Both the position numbers and the translations under genes were made by a program. Source: JBFHRE01 sp041746105 (GTDB taxonomy: Bacteria; Actinomycetota; Acidimicrobiia; Spongiisociales; ZC4RG35). Taken from it: a DNA stretch of 64,000 nucleotides. Shown here piece after piece: positions 8,228 to 16,821 of this stretch; the first letter of the stretch is position 1; each line of letters opens with the position of its first letter. The notes below the pieces were generated by a model. That model was given only the letters and a program-made list of their open reading frames with translations, did not search any database and was not told the DNA's origin. Where the stretch lies: positions 11,641-75,640 of the forward strand of contig JBGTHP010000010.1 in NCBI GenBank assembly GCA_041746105.1, in the 5' to 3' direction.

Positions 8228-9393
8228 AGGCCTCAATGGCCGTTGCCGCGGGCTTTGGCGTCGGTGTCCTTGCCGGCTTTTGGCTGGCCGGTGCCAACCA
8301 AACAGAACCACCGCTCTCAGTCTCCCGAACGACGGAGCCTCCCTCGGTTGTCGCAACCATTGCCCCGCCGGCTACTCCTGCCGTCGGGGTCGCGCTGGTT
8401 TGGGTACCGGGGGAAGTGCCGGACGCCCTCACGCGCTCGATCGCAACAATCGACGGCGTCGAAGCGGTGATCGAGGCGGTCGCCGGCCAGGTTTATCTCT
8501 CATCTACGTTCGCCGCCGACGGCTCTGTTCTCGATGCCCCGTCCGGGGACGGTCTGATCCCGATGGAAGTGGTTGGTTTCGAACCGGCCGAATTGATGAC
8601 GATTGATCCGGAAACGGCCGGTCGATTACTGGTTGGGGAAGTGTTGCTTGGCGAGTCCTCCGCCGTCGTCCGGAGGTTGGGCGCAGGTGGAGCGCTGGTC
8701 TCGAGCAGCGGACCTCGATGGACGATCGGTGGCGTGGTCTCCGACGGGCTATATGGTGCCGCCGAAATCGTGATGGCGCGTCGCGAAGCCGTGGCGGCCG
8801 GGGTGACGGCCGTGCGATACCTGCTCATCGCCTACTCGGGTGATCGGGCGACGATCGAGCAGGAGATCCGGGATCGGGCGAAGGGAGAGGTTTCTCTGCG
8901 ATTCCGCGGTCCGGGGGAGACTCCCTTTCTGCATCATGGAGATGCGGTACTGCCCCAGGCCGTCATCAAGCGGATATTCGGAGAGTTCGTCGTCAGTGCG
9001 GTCGAGGGCGATGCCTTCGAAATCGATCGCCTCTGGGTACAAGAAAACATCGTGACCGAAACGATTCCGATCTTGGGTCCCATCACGTGCCACCGCTCGA
9101 TCATTCCATTGGTTACGGCCGTCATGGGAGACCTGGAGGCGGCGGGTCTCGGCGAACTGGTCGACCCAGAAACCTTCCAGGGTTGTTTCAATCCCCGTTT
9201 TGTCGCCGGATCCAACGCCATATCGCACCACAGCTGGGGAATCGCCCTCGACGTCAACTACCGCGGCAATGAACAAGGCCTAGCCGCAACCATCGATCCC
9301 CGTGTGGTCGACATATTCGAACGTCACGGGTTTGGTTGGGGAGGCGATTGGCTCGTGCCCGATCCAGCCCACTTCGAGTGGTTGGGTGGATAG
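8224..9393 (+). CDS. M15 family D-alanyl-D-alanine carboxypeptidase, membrane-anchored
   Basis: A 389-residue exported protein with an N-terminal membrane anchor (residues 4-24), a Thr/Pro-rich linker, a ~200-residue domain of unknown type and a C-terminal M15 (VanY-type) peptidase domain. The zinc site is seen in SHHSWGIALDVN and in WGGDWLVPDPAHFEW: first His and Asp, then the Asp/His pair before Phe-Glu. It should trim the terminal D-Ala from peptidoglycan stem peptides on the cell surface. The start codon overlaps the anti-sigma stop by four bases, so it is made from the sigma operon and may be its effector. A second M15 peptidase is encoded at 17518-18414. Confidence 0.85.
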   Translation: MKASMAVAAGFGVGVLAGFWLAGANQTEPPLSVSRTTEPPSVVATIAPPATPAVGVALVWVPGEVPDALTRSIATIDGVEAVIEAVAGQVYLSSTFAADGSVLDAPSGDGLIPMEVVGFEPAELMTIDPETAGRLLVGEVLLGESSAVVRRLGAGGALVSSSGPRWTIGGVVSDGLYGAAEIVMARREAVAAGVTAVRYLLIAYSGDRATIEQEIRDRAKGEVSLRFRGPGETPFLHHGDAVLPQAVIKRIFGEFVVSAVEGDAFEIDRLWVQENIVTETIPILGPITCHRSIIPLVTAVMGDLEAAGLGELVDPETFQGCFNPRFVAGSNAISHHSWGIALDVNYRGNEQGLAATIDPRVVDIFERHGFGWGGDWLVPDPAHFEWLGG

Positions 9394-9401
9394 ACGAGCC
9401 T

Positions 9402-10781
9402 TCAACAGGCGCAGAAGAAGTTCTGCAACTCCTCGAACTTTTGACCGAGCCCGGGAGCGTCGAGGAATCGAATCTCCCCGCCGGGTTTGGGAGCAGAAAT
9501 CGTGCGAACCGCCCGCATCTGATCGATCGCGATGACCTTGATCCCATCGGACATCGAGACCCATAGCTCCGCGCCATCGGCCGAGATGCGAATGTCGCTG
9601 ATGGCGGGTTCGGCGACCGGCTGGTTGGTTGCTCGCCATCCCAACGCTGGTTGCAGTGTCACGGTGTCGATTGCGAAAACGTTGTAGCCGTCAGAAACAA
9701 ACAGCCTGCCGGCGTCTCGTGAGACCGCGATCGGCGTCGTGCCGGCGGAGTTGCCCAATAACTCGATGGATGCCGTCCGGGTAACGACCATATCGATCGC
9801 ATCAATCTCCGCAAGCTTCTTGGCCACGGAGTCGACGACGTACAGGTGTTGGCCATCGGGATCGACCGCCAGCCCCATCCCTGATTCCTTCTGGCCGATG
9901 GGTAGCGGCAAGAAGATACAGAAAGACCAATCCCGCTCGAGCGAGATGACATGTACGAAGCCGTAACGACCATCGCCTTCGCCATCGGTGACCGGCTCTC
10001 CGCTGCCGACGGTGTAGAGGGTGTACATGAAAGTTCCGTCTGGATGGATCGCCTGGGCTCGGGCGTGACCACGCATCTCAGGGTTGAGTGGCACCTCGGG
10101 GGTGTAGACGTCACCGATAAGGCCATTCTCGAGATTCAGTTGTCTGACCAGGTAGTGATCAGGATTGGTGGCCGGGGCGAACTCGAGCAGATACAGAACC
10201 GAGCCATCGAGTGTGAACGTTTCTGGCTCGAAGTTGCCTTCGAGGTGGAAGGTCTTGGGCGGTCGACCATCCTTCCAGACAATCGTGAAATCGGTCACCT
10301 CTCTCGGTTCGGGAGAGTACAGGCCACGATGACCTTGAGTGGAGGGAGCGAGCACCGCCGCCATGCCATCGACGCCAACCAGACGCACCTTCAGCCGGGG
10401 CGGGACCGCCTGTTCTGCCTTTACGCTGCCGTCGGAAGGATCGACCTGCTGGACGACCGACCGATCGCCCTCTTCTGCGACGCGGTAGAGCACCGATCCG
10501 TCAGGGGCGGCGAGAGCTCCGGAGATCGAGAAAACAGTCTGGCCGGTGTCGGGATCGATCAGTGAAATAGTGTCCTCACCGTCTCCAACCAGCACGCCAG
10601 AAGTATCCGACGGCTGGTTCATCAGGAGTCCGGCTGCCGCGATCATGAACATCGCCAGGCCGGCGGGCACGAACCAGCTGAGGCGTTTTGGGGAGTATGG
10701 AACCGGTGGCCGATTTACTGCACCGACCGTGATCTCGATCGGCGGCGCAGGTTGATCTATCGAGAACTCGGTTGTTGTCAT
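9402..10781 (-). CDS. membrane-anchored beta-propeller protein (YVTN-like)
   Basis: A 459-residue protein with a short cytoplasmic N-terminus, a membrane helix at about 36-56 (WFVPAGLAMFMIAAAGLLM) and an outer region of repeated propeller blades (for example GLAVDPDGQHLYVVDSVAKKLAEID and IAVSRDAGRLFVSDGYN). It ends in a CAC tripeptide with two Cys. ATG 10781 is preceded by AGGAGG three to four bases upstream, better than a TTG eight codons earlier. It is tail-to-tail with the M15 peptidase gene, with an eight-base gap. Function is unknown; such propellers usually mediate surface protein contacts. Confidence 0.72.
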   Translation of the reverse strand: MTTTEFSIDQPAPPIEITVGAVNRPPVPYSPKRLSWFVPAGLAMFMIAAAGLLMNQPSDTSGVLVGDGEDTISLIDPDTGQTVFSISGALAAPDGSVLYRVAEEGDRSVVQQVDPSDGSVKAEQAVPPRLKVRLVGVDGMAAVLAPSTQGHRGLYSPEPREVTDFTIVWKDGRPPKTFHLEGNFEPETFTLDGSVLYLLEFAPATNPDHYLVRQLNLENGLIGDVYTPEVPLNPEMRGHARAQAIHPDGTFMYTLYTVGSGEPVTDGEGDGRYGFVHVISLERDWSFCIFLPLPIGQKESGMGLAVDPDGQHLYVVDSVAKKLAEIDAIDMVVTRTASIELLGNSAGTTPIAVSRDAGRLFVSDGYNVFAIDTVTLQPALGWRATNQPVAEPAISDIRISADGAELWVSMSDGIKVIAIDQMRAVRTISAPKPGGEIRFLDAPGLGQKFEELQNFFCAC

Positions 10782-10848
10782 GATCCTCCTCGTTGCGTAT
10801 GCCAATGAGACGAACCAAGGCGGGTGGATGTTCAGTTGATGTTGCTGC

Positions 10849-10854
10849 TACAAA
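10849..10854 (+). promoter_or_regulatory. -10 element of a leaderless transcript (phosphotransferase gene)
   Basis: TACAAA lies six bases before ATG 10861 and no Shine-Dalgarno sequence is present, so the start codon is likely at or next to the transcription start. Confidence 0.45.
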
Positions 10855-10860
10855 CGGGCC

Positions 10861-11922
10861 ATGACCGAAATGGCGGAACTCATCGAAGTGCGAGCCGACG
10901 AGCAGTTCGACACAGAAAGGCTCGTCCACTGGCTCGGGGATCGGTTGCCGGGGTCGGACCTGCCCTTGGAGGTTCTGCAGTTTGCGAGAGGCAAGGCCAA
11001 TCTGACCTACCTCCTTCGGTTTGGCGATGTCGAGTACGTTCTGAGACGGCCGCCACTCGGACAAGTCGCACCTTCTGCCCACGACATGAGCAGGGAATTC
11101 AAGGTTCTGTCAACCCTTTGGCGCGCTTTTCCCAAGGCGGCCCGCGCCTACGAATTCTGCGACGATCCAGCCGTCATCGGCGCCCCGTTTTTTGTGATGG
11201 AACGACGGCATGGAATTGTTGTGCAAGGTGTTATCCCTGACATCTTCGGCGGCGGAACCGACGCAGTCGCCAATCGGAAACTGAGCGAGGCAGTAGTCGA
11301 CACGCTGGCCGAGTTTCACGCCGTGTCACCGGTTGCTGCCGGCCTCGGTGATCTTGGTCATCCGGACGGATTCACTCGGCGCCAGGTTGAAGGGTGGGTC
11401 GGGCGGTGGCACAAGTCCAAACATGAAGAGAACCCCGTGGCGGGAGAGTTGGCCGATTGGCTCATCGACCACCTTCCATCGTCACCCGATGTGACGCTCG
11501 TCCACAACGATTGGCGGCTCGACAACATGGCCGTGAGCGAGACGGACCCAGGCGAATGTGTTGCTGTTTATGACTGGGACATGTGCACCCGGGGCGACCC
11601 GCTGGTCGATCTCGGCACCGTCATGTCGATCTGGTTTGACCCGGGAGAGGCCCCGCCGGAGTTCGCTGACATGCCGACTGCAGTCCCGGTGAACGAAGGT
11701 GGTTTCATGCGAAGAGCCGAAGCCATCAGACGTTACGGCGAACGGTCTGGCAGGGAGCTCTCGGAATTAGCCTGGTACGAGGTGTTTGGCGCTTTCAAAC
11801 TCGCCGTGGTGCTCCAACAGATATTCATCCGCTGGCAAAGGGGCCAGACACGGGATGAGAGGTTCTCTCGAATGGGGGTCGGGGCCAAGGTGTTGTTGGA
11901 AGTTGCTGCGTCACGTCGCTGA
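10861..11922 (+). CDS. APH-family phosphotransferase (ACAD10/FadE36-like)
   Basis: A 353-residue aminoglycoside-phosphotransferase-fold kinase. The nucleotide-binding lobe begins around GKANLTYLLRFGDVEYVLRRPP, the catalytic loop is HNDWRLDNM (about 218) and the metal-binding loop is VYDWDMCTRGDPLVDLG (about 240). The sequence resembles the phosphotransferase domain of ACAD10 and mycobacterial FadE36-type proteins, which are linked to acyl-CoA metabolism by phosphorylating hydroxyacyl substrates; antibiotic resistance is unlikely. It stands alone between two propeller genes, with a leaderless-type promoter directly upstream. Confidence 0.8.
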   Translation: MTEMAELIEVRADEQFDTERLVHWLGDRLPGSDLPLEVLQFARGKANLTYLLRFGDVEYVLRRPPLGQVAPSAHDMSREFKVLSTLWRAFPKAARAYEFCDDPAVIGAPFFVMERRHGIVVQGVIPDIFGGGTDAVANRKLSEAVVDTLAEFHAVSPVAAGLGDLGHPDGFTRRQVEGWVGRWHKSKHEENPVAGELADWLIDHLPSSPDVTLVHNDWRLDNMAVSETDPGECVAVYDWDMCTRGDPLVDLGTVMSIWFDPGEAPPEFADMPTAVPVNEGGFMRRAEAIRRYGERSGRELSELAWYEVFGAFKLAVVLQQIFIRWQRGQTRDERFSRMGVGAKVLLEVAASRR

Positions 11923-12011
11923 TCGGGTTCGGCGAGGCCGAATATCGGACAAGCCTCTGACCGGTAGGGCCAGGACCAGGCCCATATCTGCCGGCGCCGT
12001 GGCGCCGTTTT

Positions 12012-12017
12012 TAGAAT
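12012..12017 (+). promoter_or_regulatory. -10 element of a leaderless transcript (YVTN lipoprotein gene)
   Basis: TAGAAT lies seven bases before ATG 12025. There is no ribosome binding site, which fits a transcript that starts at the ATG. Confidence 0.5.
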
Positions 12018-12024
12018 CCCCGCC

Positions 12025-13221
12025 ATGTTGACCGGTGGTAGGGCACTCGTGTTGGTGGCGTTGTTGGTTTCGGCCTGCGGCCCTGCGATCGCAACGCAGT
12101 CTTCGCCGCCGGACTCGGCATCGAAGGTCACGTTGGCCGCCGAATCCATCGTGACCACAACCGCTGCGGTCGAATCGACGGTCCCGGCGACCACCACAAC
12201 AACGGTTCCTCCAACCGCCGAGCTGAGGTTGGAACTCATCGCCACCATCCATGGTGATATTGCGCCGAAATCGGTCGTGGCGTCTGGGGCCGGTCTCTTC
12301 TTCGCCCAGAACATGATGTATCGCCACACGATCACGGTCTACGACTCGGCCGGGCAACTTGTTGCCACCATCCCGGACGAAGTCGACCTGGTAGCGCATG
12401 GACACTCGGCGGCGGAGGGTGTCTACCGAGGGGCGCCGGTGGAGGCGGCGTTCACATCAGACGGTTCGTTCGCATATGTAACGAACTATCAGATGTACGG
12501 CCCTGGATACGGGAGCGCCGGTTCTGACGACTGTGGTGACTCCGGCTGGGACGGATCCTTCGTCTATCGAATAGATACAACAACCCTTCAGATCGACCAG
12601 GTGATCGGCGTTGGCGCGGTGCCCAAATATGTCGCGGTGACACCCGACGACTCCAGGGTGCTCGTCACAAACTGGTGCTCGTTCGACATGAGTGTCATCG
12701 ACGCAAACCTCGGTAGCGAGGTGGCGCGGGTCGACCTGAGGCGCCATCCGCGGGGAATCGCGGTGGCGCCGGACGGGTCTGTCGCCTATGTCGCGGTGAT
12801 GGGAGGGCGCGACATCGCCGTTGTCTCCATGAACGATCTATCCGTCGAGTGGATCGAGGATGTCGGCGCCAACCCGCGACATCTCGTGATCAGTCCTGAC
12901 GGAGCGTTTTTGTATGCGACGCTCAACGGCTCTGGCAGGGTCATCAAGATCGGTACGGCTTCCCGCGAGGTGGCGGCGGAGGTGACGACAGGCACTGCGC
13001 CCAGGAGCATGGCCATCTCTCCGGCGGGAGACTCTCTCTATGTCGTCAACTATGAATCCAACTCGGTTTCCAAGGTGCTCACCGCGACGATGGAAGAAGT
13101 CCAGGAGCTTGCCACCGGCCACCACCCGATCGGAATCACCTATGACGCCCAAACCGGCCACGTCTGGGTCTCGAACTATTCCGGCAGCCTGATGATCTTC
13201 GCCGACCGCGCTGTTCCTTAG
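12025..13221 (+). CDS. YVTN-family beta-propeller lipoprotein
   Basis: A 398-residue exported lipoprotein: the signal peptide ends in the lipobox LVSAC (Cys at about 17), followed by a Thr/Ala-rich linker and then repeated blades with the YVTN-type pattern (AYVTNYQMYG, RVLVTNWCSFDMSVID, SLYVVNYESNSVSKVL, HVWVSNYSGSLMIF). It is related in design to YncE-like surface proteins; the ligand is unknown. Its last two codons and stop, GTT CCT TAG, are the first bases of the 248-bp repeat at 13213-13460, so the present C-terminus was set by that repeat. It is convergent with the hydroxyacyl-CoA dehydrogenase gene. Confidence 0.78.
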   Translation: MLTGGRALVLVALLVSACGPAIATQSSPPDSASKVTLAAESIVTTTAAVESTVPATTTTTVPPTAELRLELIATIHGDIAPKSVVASGAGLFFAQNMMYRHTITVYDSAGQLVATIPDEVDLVAHGHSAAEGVYRGAPVEAAFTSDGSFAYVTNYQMYGPGYGSAGSDDCGDSGWDGSFVYRIDTTTLQIDQVIGVGAVPKYVAVTPDDSRVLVTNWCSFDMSVIDANLGSEVARVDLRRHPRGIAVAPDGSVAYVAVMGGRDIAVVSMNDLSVEWIEDVGANPRHLVISPDGAFLYATLNGSGRVIKIGTASREVAAEVTTGTAPRSMAISPAGDSLYVVNYESNSVSKVLTATMEEVQELATGHHPIGITYDAQTGHVWVSNYSGSLMIFADRAVP

Positions 13222-13460
13222 GCTCTGCGCCCCGAATACGGACAAAATCGCCGAAAGTTCGCGGCGGGACTCATATTTGGCCGCCCTGCCCGCCATTCAG
13301 ACCCCGGGTTCTGCTTCGGGGACCGCCAATAGAGCCCTGGCGGTCGCGCCCCCTCTTCTGCCGTCGCAAACCGGATCGCCCACGTACCGGTGGTGACCGG
13401 TCACTTCGGGCCGAACGTTCGGAGATTCGCCCCGAATACGGGGTCTAGAGCCTAAGGAAC
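13213..13460. repeat. 248-bp palindromic repeat element, copy 1
   Basis: The element starts with GTTCCTTAGG (13213-13222) and ends with its exact reverse complement CCTAAGGAAC (13451-13460). About 50 bases at each end form an imperfect inverted repeat that shares the blocks CCCCGAATACGG and AATCGCCGAAAGTTCG (the right arm has a few changes). The centre (~145 bp) is GC-rich and has its own short dyads. The same termini and almost the same length recur at 60313-60561, and a half copy at 17415-17466. No open reading frame is inside. It fills the convergent gap between the YVTN lipoprotein gene and the dehydrogenase gene and provides the stop codon of the former. It may be a MITE-like mobile repeat or a bidirectional terminator; no target duplication is visible. 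Confidence 0.85.
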
Positions 13461-13472
13461 GTTCGAGGACGA

Positions 13473-14330
13473 TCAGGTGTAGCCGTAGAAGCCTTGGCCG
13501 GTCTTTTTGCCGAGGAGGCCTGCTTCGACCATCCGGGTCAGGAGCGGGGGAGAGGCGTAGAGCGGTTCTTTGTATTCGTCGAACAAGACGTCTGCCACCA
13601 GTTTCATCGTGTCGAGACCGATGAAATCGCAGAGTGTGAGCGGCCCCATCGGGTGGTTGGCGCCGAGTTTCATCCCGGTGTCGATGTCCTCTTTGGTCGC
13701 CACTCCGTTCTCGTACATGCGGATGGCGGCCAGCAGGAACGGCACGAGCAGCATGTTTACCACGAACCCTCCGCGGTCCTTGGCGCGGATCACGGTCTTG
13801 CCCAACACATCGGTTGCGTAGGCCTCGGCACGCTGTTCCACATCGTCTGACGATTGCACCGTCGTCACCAGTTCCATCAATGCCATGACCGGTACCGGGT
13901 TGAAGAAGTGCATGCCGACCACGCGATCAGGGCGGGTGGTGGCGGCTGCGAGTCTCGTGATCGGGATGGAGGAGGTGTTGGAGGCCAGAATCGCCCGGGG
14001 ATCGTCGACGGCGCGATCCAGTTCCCGGAAGATGTCTAGCTTGAGTCCCTCATCCTCGGTCACGGCCTCGATCACCAACTGCCGACCCTTCATCTCGGAC
14101 AGATCTGTGCAGTAAGAGATCCGACCCAAGGCGGCGTCACGCTCGGCCTCCTCCATCTTGCCCCGATCTACCGCCTTGTCGAGTGAGCCGACCAGACGCG
14201 CTCTCGACCTTTCGGCCAGGTCCGGGCTCATCTCCATGATCAAGACGTCGGTTCCGGCCTTGGCGGCGACTTCGGCGATCCCGGCGCCCATCTGGCCGCC
14301 TCCTACGATCCCGACACGCTCGATACTCAC
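13473..14330 (-). CDS. fadB2: 3-hydroxyacyl/3-hydroxybutyryl-CoA dehydrogenase
   Basis: A 285-residue soluble NAD(P)-dependent dehydrogenase of the 3-hydroxybutyryl-CoA type. The Rossmann motif GIVGGGQMGAGIAEVAA is at the N-terminus; the signature region HFFNPVPVMALMELV (about 140) holds the catalytic His, and the C-terminal domain has the NPMGPLTLCDFIGLD-type motif (here HPMGPLTLCDFIGLD). It oxidises 3-hydroxyacyl-CoA to 3-ketoacyl-CoA in beta-oxidation or butyrate metabolism. Its ATG overlaps the stop of the ABC exporter gene by four bases, so both are one operon, although no obvious functional tie exists. The paa genes nearby also yield 3-hydroxyacyl-CoA intermediates. Confidence 0.9.
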   Translation of the reverse strand: MSIERVGIVGGGQMGAGIAEVAAKAGTDVLIMEMSPDLAERSRARLVGSLDKAVDRGKMEEAERDAALGRISYCTDLSEMKGRQLVIEAVTEDEGLKLDIFRELDRAVDDPRAILASNTSSIPITRLAAATTRPDRVVGMHFFNPVPVMALMELVTTVQSSDDVEQRAEAYATDVLGKTVIRAKDRGGFVVNMLLVPFLLAAIRMYENGVATKEDIDTGMKLGANHPMGPLTLCDFIGLDTMKLVADVLFDEYKEPLYASPPLLTRMVEAGLLGKKTGQGFYGYT

Positions 14331-16138
14331 ATTTCCTCCTCGGCTGTTTGGGGAATCTTGGCAGCTGAGTCGGTCCGGGTTGCGATCCCTGTCTGGACGT
14401 TCCAGAGGCCGGTGTAGATCCCCGCCGCCGCAACGAGTTCGTCATGAGTCCCCGCCTCGACGACCTTGCCCTGGTCGAGGACGTAGATGCGATCGGCGTT
14501 GCGAACGGTAGAAAGCCGGTGTGCGATCACCAGGATTGTCCGCTGATGTGCCACCCGCTGGACGCTTCGCTGGATCGCGGCTTCTGTCTCGTTGTCGACG
14601 GCGGAGGTTGCTTCATCGAGGACCAGGATCGGCGAGCGGGTGAGCAATGCTCTGGCAATCGAAATTCTCTGTCTCTGTCCGCCCGACAGCTTCTGACCGC
14701 GTTCGCCGACCACGGTCTCGTATCCGTCGGCGAGTTCCTCGATGAAGTCGTGTGCCTCCGCCGCCTTGGCAGCGGCGATGATGTCATCAAACGACGCATC
14801 GGGCCGTCCATAGGCGACGTTCTCTTTCACGGTCCCGTGGAACAAAAAGACATCCTGGCTGACGAGACCGATGGCGGACCGAAGATCGTTGAGGTCCAGC
14901 TTTCGCAGATCATTGCCATCCAGTTGGATGTGGCCACCCGAGGGGTCGGCGAACCTCAACAGCAGCTTGATCAGTGTCGTTTTTCCCGACCCTGTTGCTC
15001 CCACCACCGCCACGGTCTCCCCGGCGGGTATCGAGATGGTGACCCCGTTGAGGACCGCCGGTCCGGTTTGGTAGGAGAACGTGACGTCAAAAAACTCGAC
15101 ATGACCCTTTGGCGTTATTAGTTCGATCGGCCCGCTCTGGATTTTTGACTTCGTGTCTAGAAGATCCAGGATGCGGGTGGTCGAAGCCATGGCGCGTTGG
15201 TAGAGGTCGAGGGTCTCGCCCAGCGCCGTCAACGGCCACAACAGCCTCTGGGTCAAAAAAACCAGGACGGAGAACGCGGCCACTTCGAGGCTGCCTTCAA
15301 TCGTTCGGAATCCTCCGTATATAAGAGTGGCGAGAAATCCGGCGAGGATGAAGACCCTGATTCCCGGAGTGAAGCCGGCAGACAGGCGGATCGCCCATCG
15401 GTTGAGCACTCGATAACGATCCGATTCTTCGGCGAGTCGAGCGGCTTCGCGCTCCTCGCCGGTGAAGGCCTTGATGGTCGCGACCCCGCCGAGCGCGTTC
15501 GAGAGGTGTGACGCAAGATTGCCCGCCTGATCTCTCACCGCCGCATAACGGGGTGTCATCCGTTTGGTGAAGGCGATCGAGCCCCAAATGATGAGGGGTA
15601 TCGGGATGACGGCCAGCAAAGCAACCGACGGAGCAAGGATGAAAAAGACGACGGCCACGCCAAGCACGGCTGTAAGTGTCTGGATCAGATCATTGGCGCC
15701 CCCGTCCAGAAATCGTTCGAGTTGGTTGACGTCGTCGTTGATTATGGCCATCAAACCGCCGGTCGAGGTGTCCTCGAAATAGGCAAGGTCGAGCCCTTGG
15801 ACGTGGTGATAGGTCTCGACCCTGAGTTCGTGCTGGACGGTCTGGGCAAGGTTTCTCCACACCAATTCGTATGCGTACTCGAACGCCGATTCGAGGATCC
15901 AAACAACAAACGTCAACGCGGCCAGCACCAGGATCTGGTTGCGCACGTCGACCACCCCAAATCCGGCAAGCCACGAGTTTTCGCGCCGGACGACCACATC
16001 GACCGCACCACCGATCAGGATCTCTGGCGCGATGTCCAGGATCTTGTTGGTGACCGAATAAAACGAGGCCAGCCACACCCGCCCCCGATGGCGGCCGGCA
16101 TAGTGGCTCAATCTGGACAGCGGACCGGAGTTCTCCAT
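14327..16138 (-). CDS. ABC exporter, fused permease-ATPase
   Basis: A 603-residue half-transporter. The membrane domain has six predicted helices in residues 1-320, and the ATPase follows with Walker A GATGSGKTTL (about 378), signature LSGGQRQR (about 482), Walker B ILVLDEATSAVD and the switch His in VIAHRLSTV. It should export a lipid, peptide or drug as a homodimer or heterodimer; the substrate cannot be told. The start ATG 16138 has TATCGT seven bases upstream and no ribosome binding site, so the mRNA is probably leaderless. The last four bases overlap the fadB2-like gene. Confidence 0.9.
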   Translation of the reverse strand: MENSGPLSRLSHYAGRHRGRVWLASFYSVTNKILDIAPEILIGGAVDVVVRRENSWLAGFGVVDVRNQILVLAALTFVVWILESAFEYAYELVWRNLAQTVQHELRVETYHHVQGLDLAYFEDTSTGGLMAIINDDVNQLERFLDGGANDLIQTLTAVLGVAVVFFILAPSVALLAVIPIPLIIWGSIAFTKRMTPRYAAVRDQAGNLASHLSNALGGVATIKAFTGEEREAARLAEESDRYRVLNRWAIRLSAGFTPGIRVFILAGFLATLIYGGFRTIEGSLEVAAFSVLVFLTQRLLWPLTALGETLDLYQRAMASTTRILDLLDTKSKIQSGPIELITPKGHVEFFDVTFSYQTGPAVLNGVTISIPAGETVAVVGATGSGKTTLIKLLLRFADPSGGHIQLDGNDLRKLDLNDLRSAIGLVSQDVFLFHGTVKENVAYGRPDASFDDIIAAAKAAEAHDFIEELADGYETVVGERGQKLSGGQRQRISIARALLTRSPILVLDEATSAVDNETEAAIQRSVQRVAHQRTILVIAHRLSTVRNADRIYVLDQGKVVEAGTHDELVAAAGIYTGLWNVQTGIATRTDSAAKIPQTAEEEM

Positions 16139-16145
16139 CGGTTTT

Positions 16146-16151
16146 ACGATA
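16146..16151 (-). promoter_or_regulatory. -10 element of a leaderless transcript (ABC exporter gene)
   Basis: On the minus strand TATCGT stands seven bases before ATG 16138, with no Shine-Dalgarno sequence between. Confidence 0.4.
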
Positions 16152-16159
16152 GAAGCCGA

Positions 16160-16564
16160 TCAGCGAGGGTCGAGCAGACGAAGTAGAGCTAGCCCGTAGG
16201 CGTCCTCGGCGGTCTCGGCGGACGTCGTCTGGTGCTCCCCCTCGATCACGAGTATGCAATGAAACCCTTGCGTAGCCCGGTCGAGATGGATGAAGGCAGG
16301 CCCCAAACGCGATCGCAATTGTGTTTCAGAAGGCATCCAAACCACCTCCTGGCTGAGGATGTAGTCGAGTGACCATTCCACCGACCCATTGAAGGTGATC
16401 GCCCCAATGCCATCGACGAATTCTGTGACCTCGGTGGAGAGATCGGAGATGATGAAGTGGCGATCGTCGAGGTTGCGATCCGGGATGTGGAACGCGTCGC
16501 CGAGCTGCGGCTCCCAGACCAGCCCGGCTGTGCGCAATTGGATCGCAAGTTCGATGGACAGCAC
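16160..16564 (-). CDS. conserved hypothetical protein (134 aa)
   Basis: A 134-residue acidic soluble protein that starts LSIELAIQLRTAGLVWEPQ and contains DAFHIPDRNLDDRHFIISDLS and FNGSVEWSLDYILSQEVVWMPSE. The pattern matches a widespread actinobacterial family that databases often label as a CpaE-like pilus protein, without an ATPase domain to support that name; I treat its function as unknown. The start is GTG 16564, with GGTAGG nine bases upstream. Directly upstream and in the same frame lies a 52-residue open frame ended by a TGA (16589-16591), so the two may be a coupled gene pair or one gene split by a stop codon. Confidence 0.65.
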   Translation of the reverse strand: MLSIELAIQLRTAGLVWEPQLGDAFHIPDRNLDDRHFIISDLSTEVTEFVDGIGAITFNGSVEWSLDYILSQEVVWMPSETQLRSRLGPAFIHLDRATQGFHCILVIEGEHQTTSAETAEDAYGLALLRLLDPR

Positions 16565-16588
16565 CCGGCGGAGCCTACCCAGCTCCTC

Positions 16589-16747
16589 TCAGCGCCTCTC
16601 GAACTGATCGCTGATGAGGGCAAACCTGTCGTCGATTTCGTCGATGTCGGCCGGGTGGAACAGGTGTTCGTCTCCGTTTCCCCACTCGACCAGGAATCTG
16701 GCAATGACGGGCGCAAGTGCCACGATTGTCATCGTCAGATAGAACAT
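16589..16747 (-). CDS. small open frame upstream of and in frame with the 134-aa gene
   Basis: ATG 16747 opens a 52-residue frame whose product reads like a real protein (TIVALAPVIARFLVEWG, then HLFHPADIDEIDDRFALI). The -10-like GATAAT (16753-16758 on the minus strand) lies five bases upstream, so the transcript may be leaderless; ATG 16732 is an alternative start. Its TGA stop is followed in the same frame, after eight codons, by the GTG start of the 134-residue gene. I do not know a function. It probably forms a two-gene unit with the downstream gene. Confidence 0.5.
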   Translation of the reverse strand: MFYLTMTIVALAPVIARFLVEWGNGDEHLFHPADIDEIDDRFALISDQFERR

Positions 16748-16821
16748 GTCGCATTATCGTCGCAACTCCCGACGAGATTGAGGGGGGAATTTCGCGCTGT
16801 TGTTTCCGGTTTGCCATTCAC

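Noticed and set aside
10861..11922. Antibiotic resistance function of the APH-fold protein
   Set aside because: The sequence resembles the ACAD10/FadE36-associated phosphotransferases rather than aminoglycoside kinases, and there is no resistance context.
13213..13460. Palindromic repeats as integron attC sites
   Set aside because: They follow genes directly, which is reminiscent of cassettes, but the ends are GTTCCTT rather than GTTRRRY, the length is about twice that of typical attC sites, and no integrase is visible.
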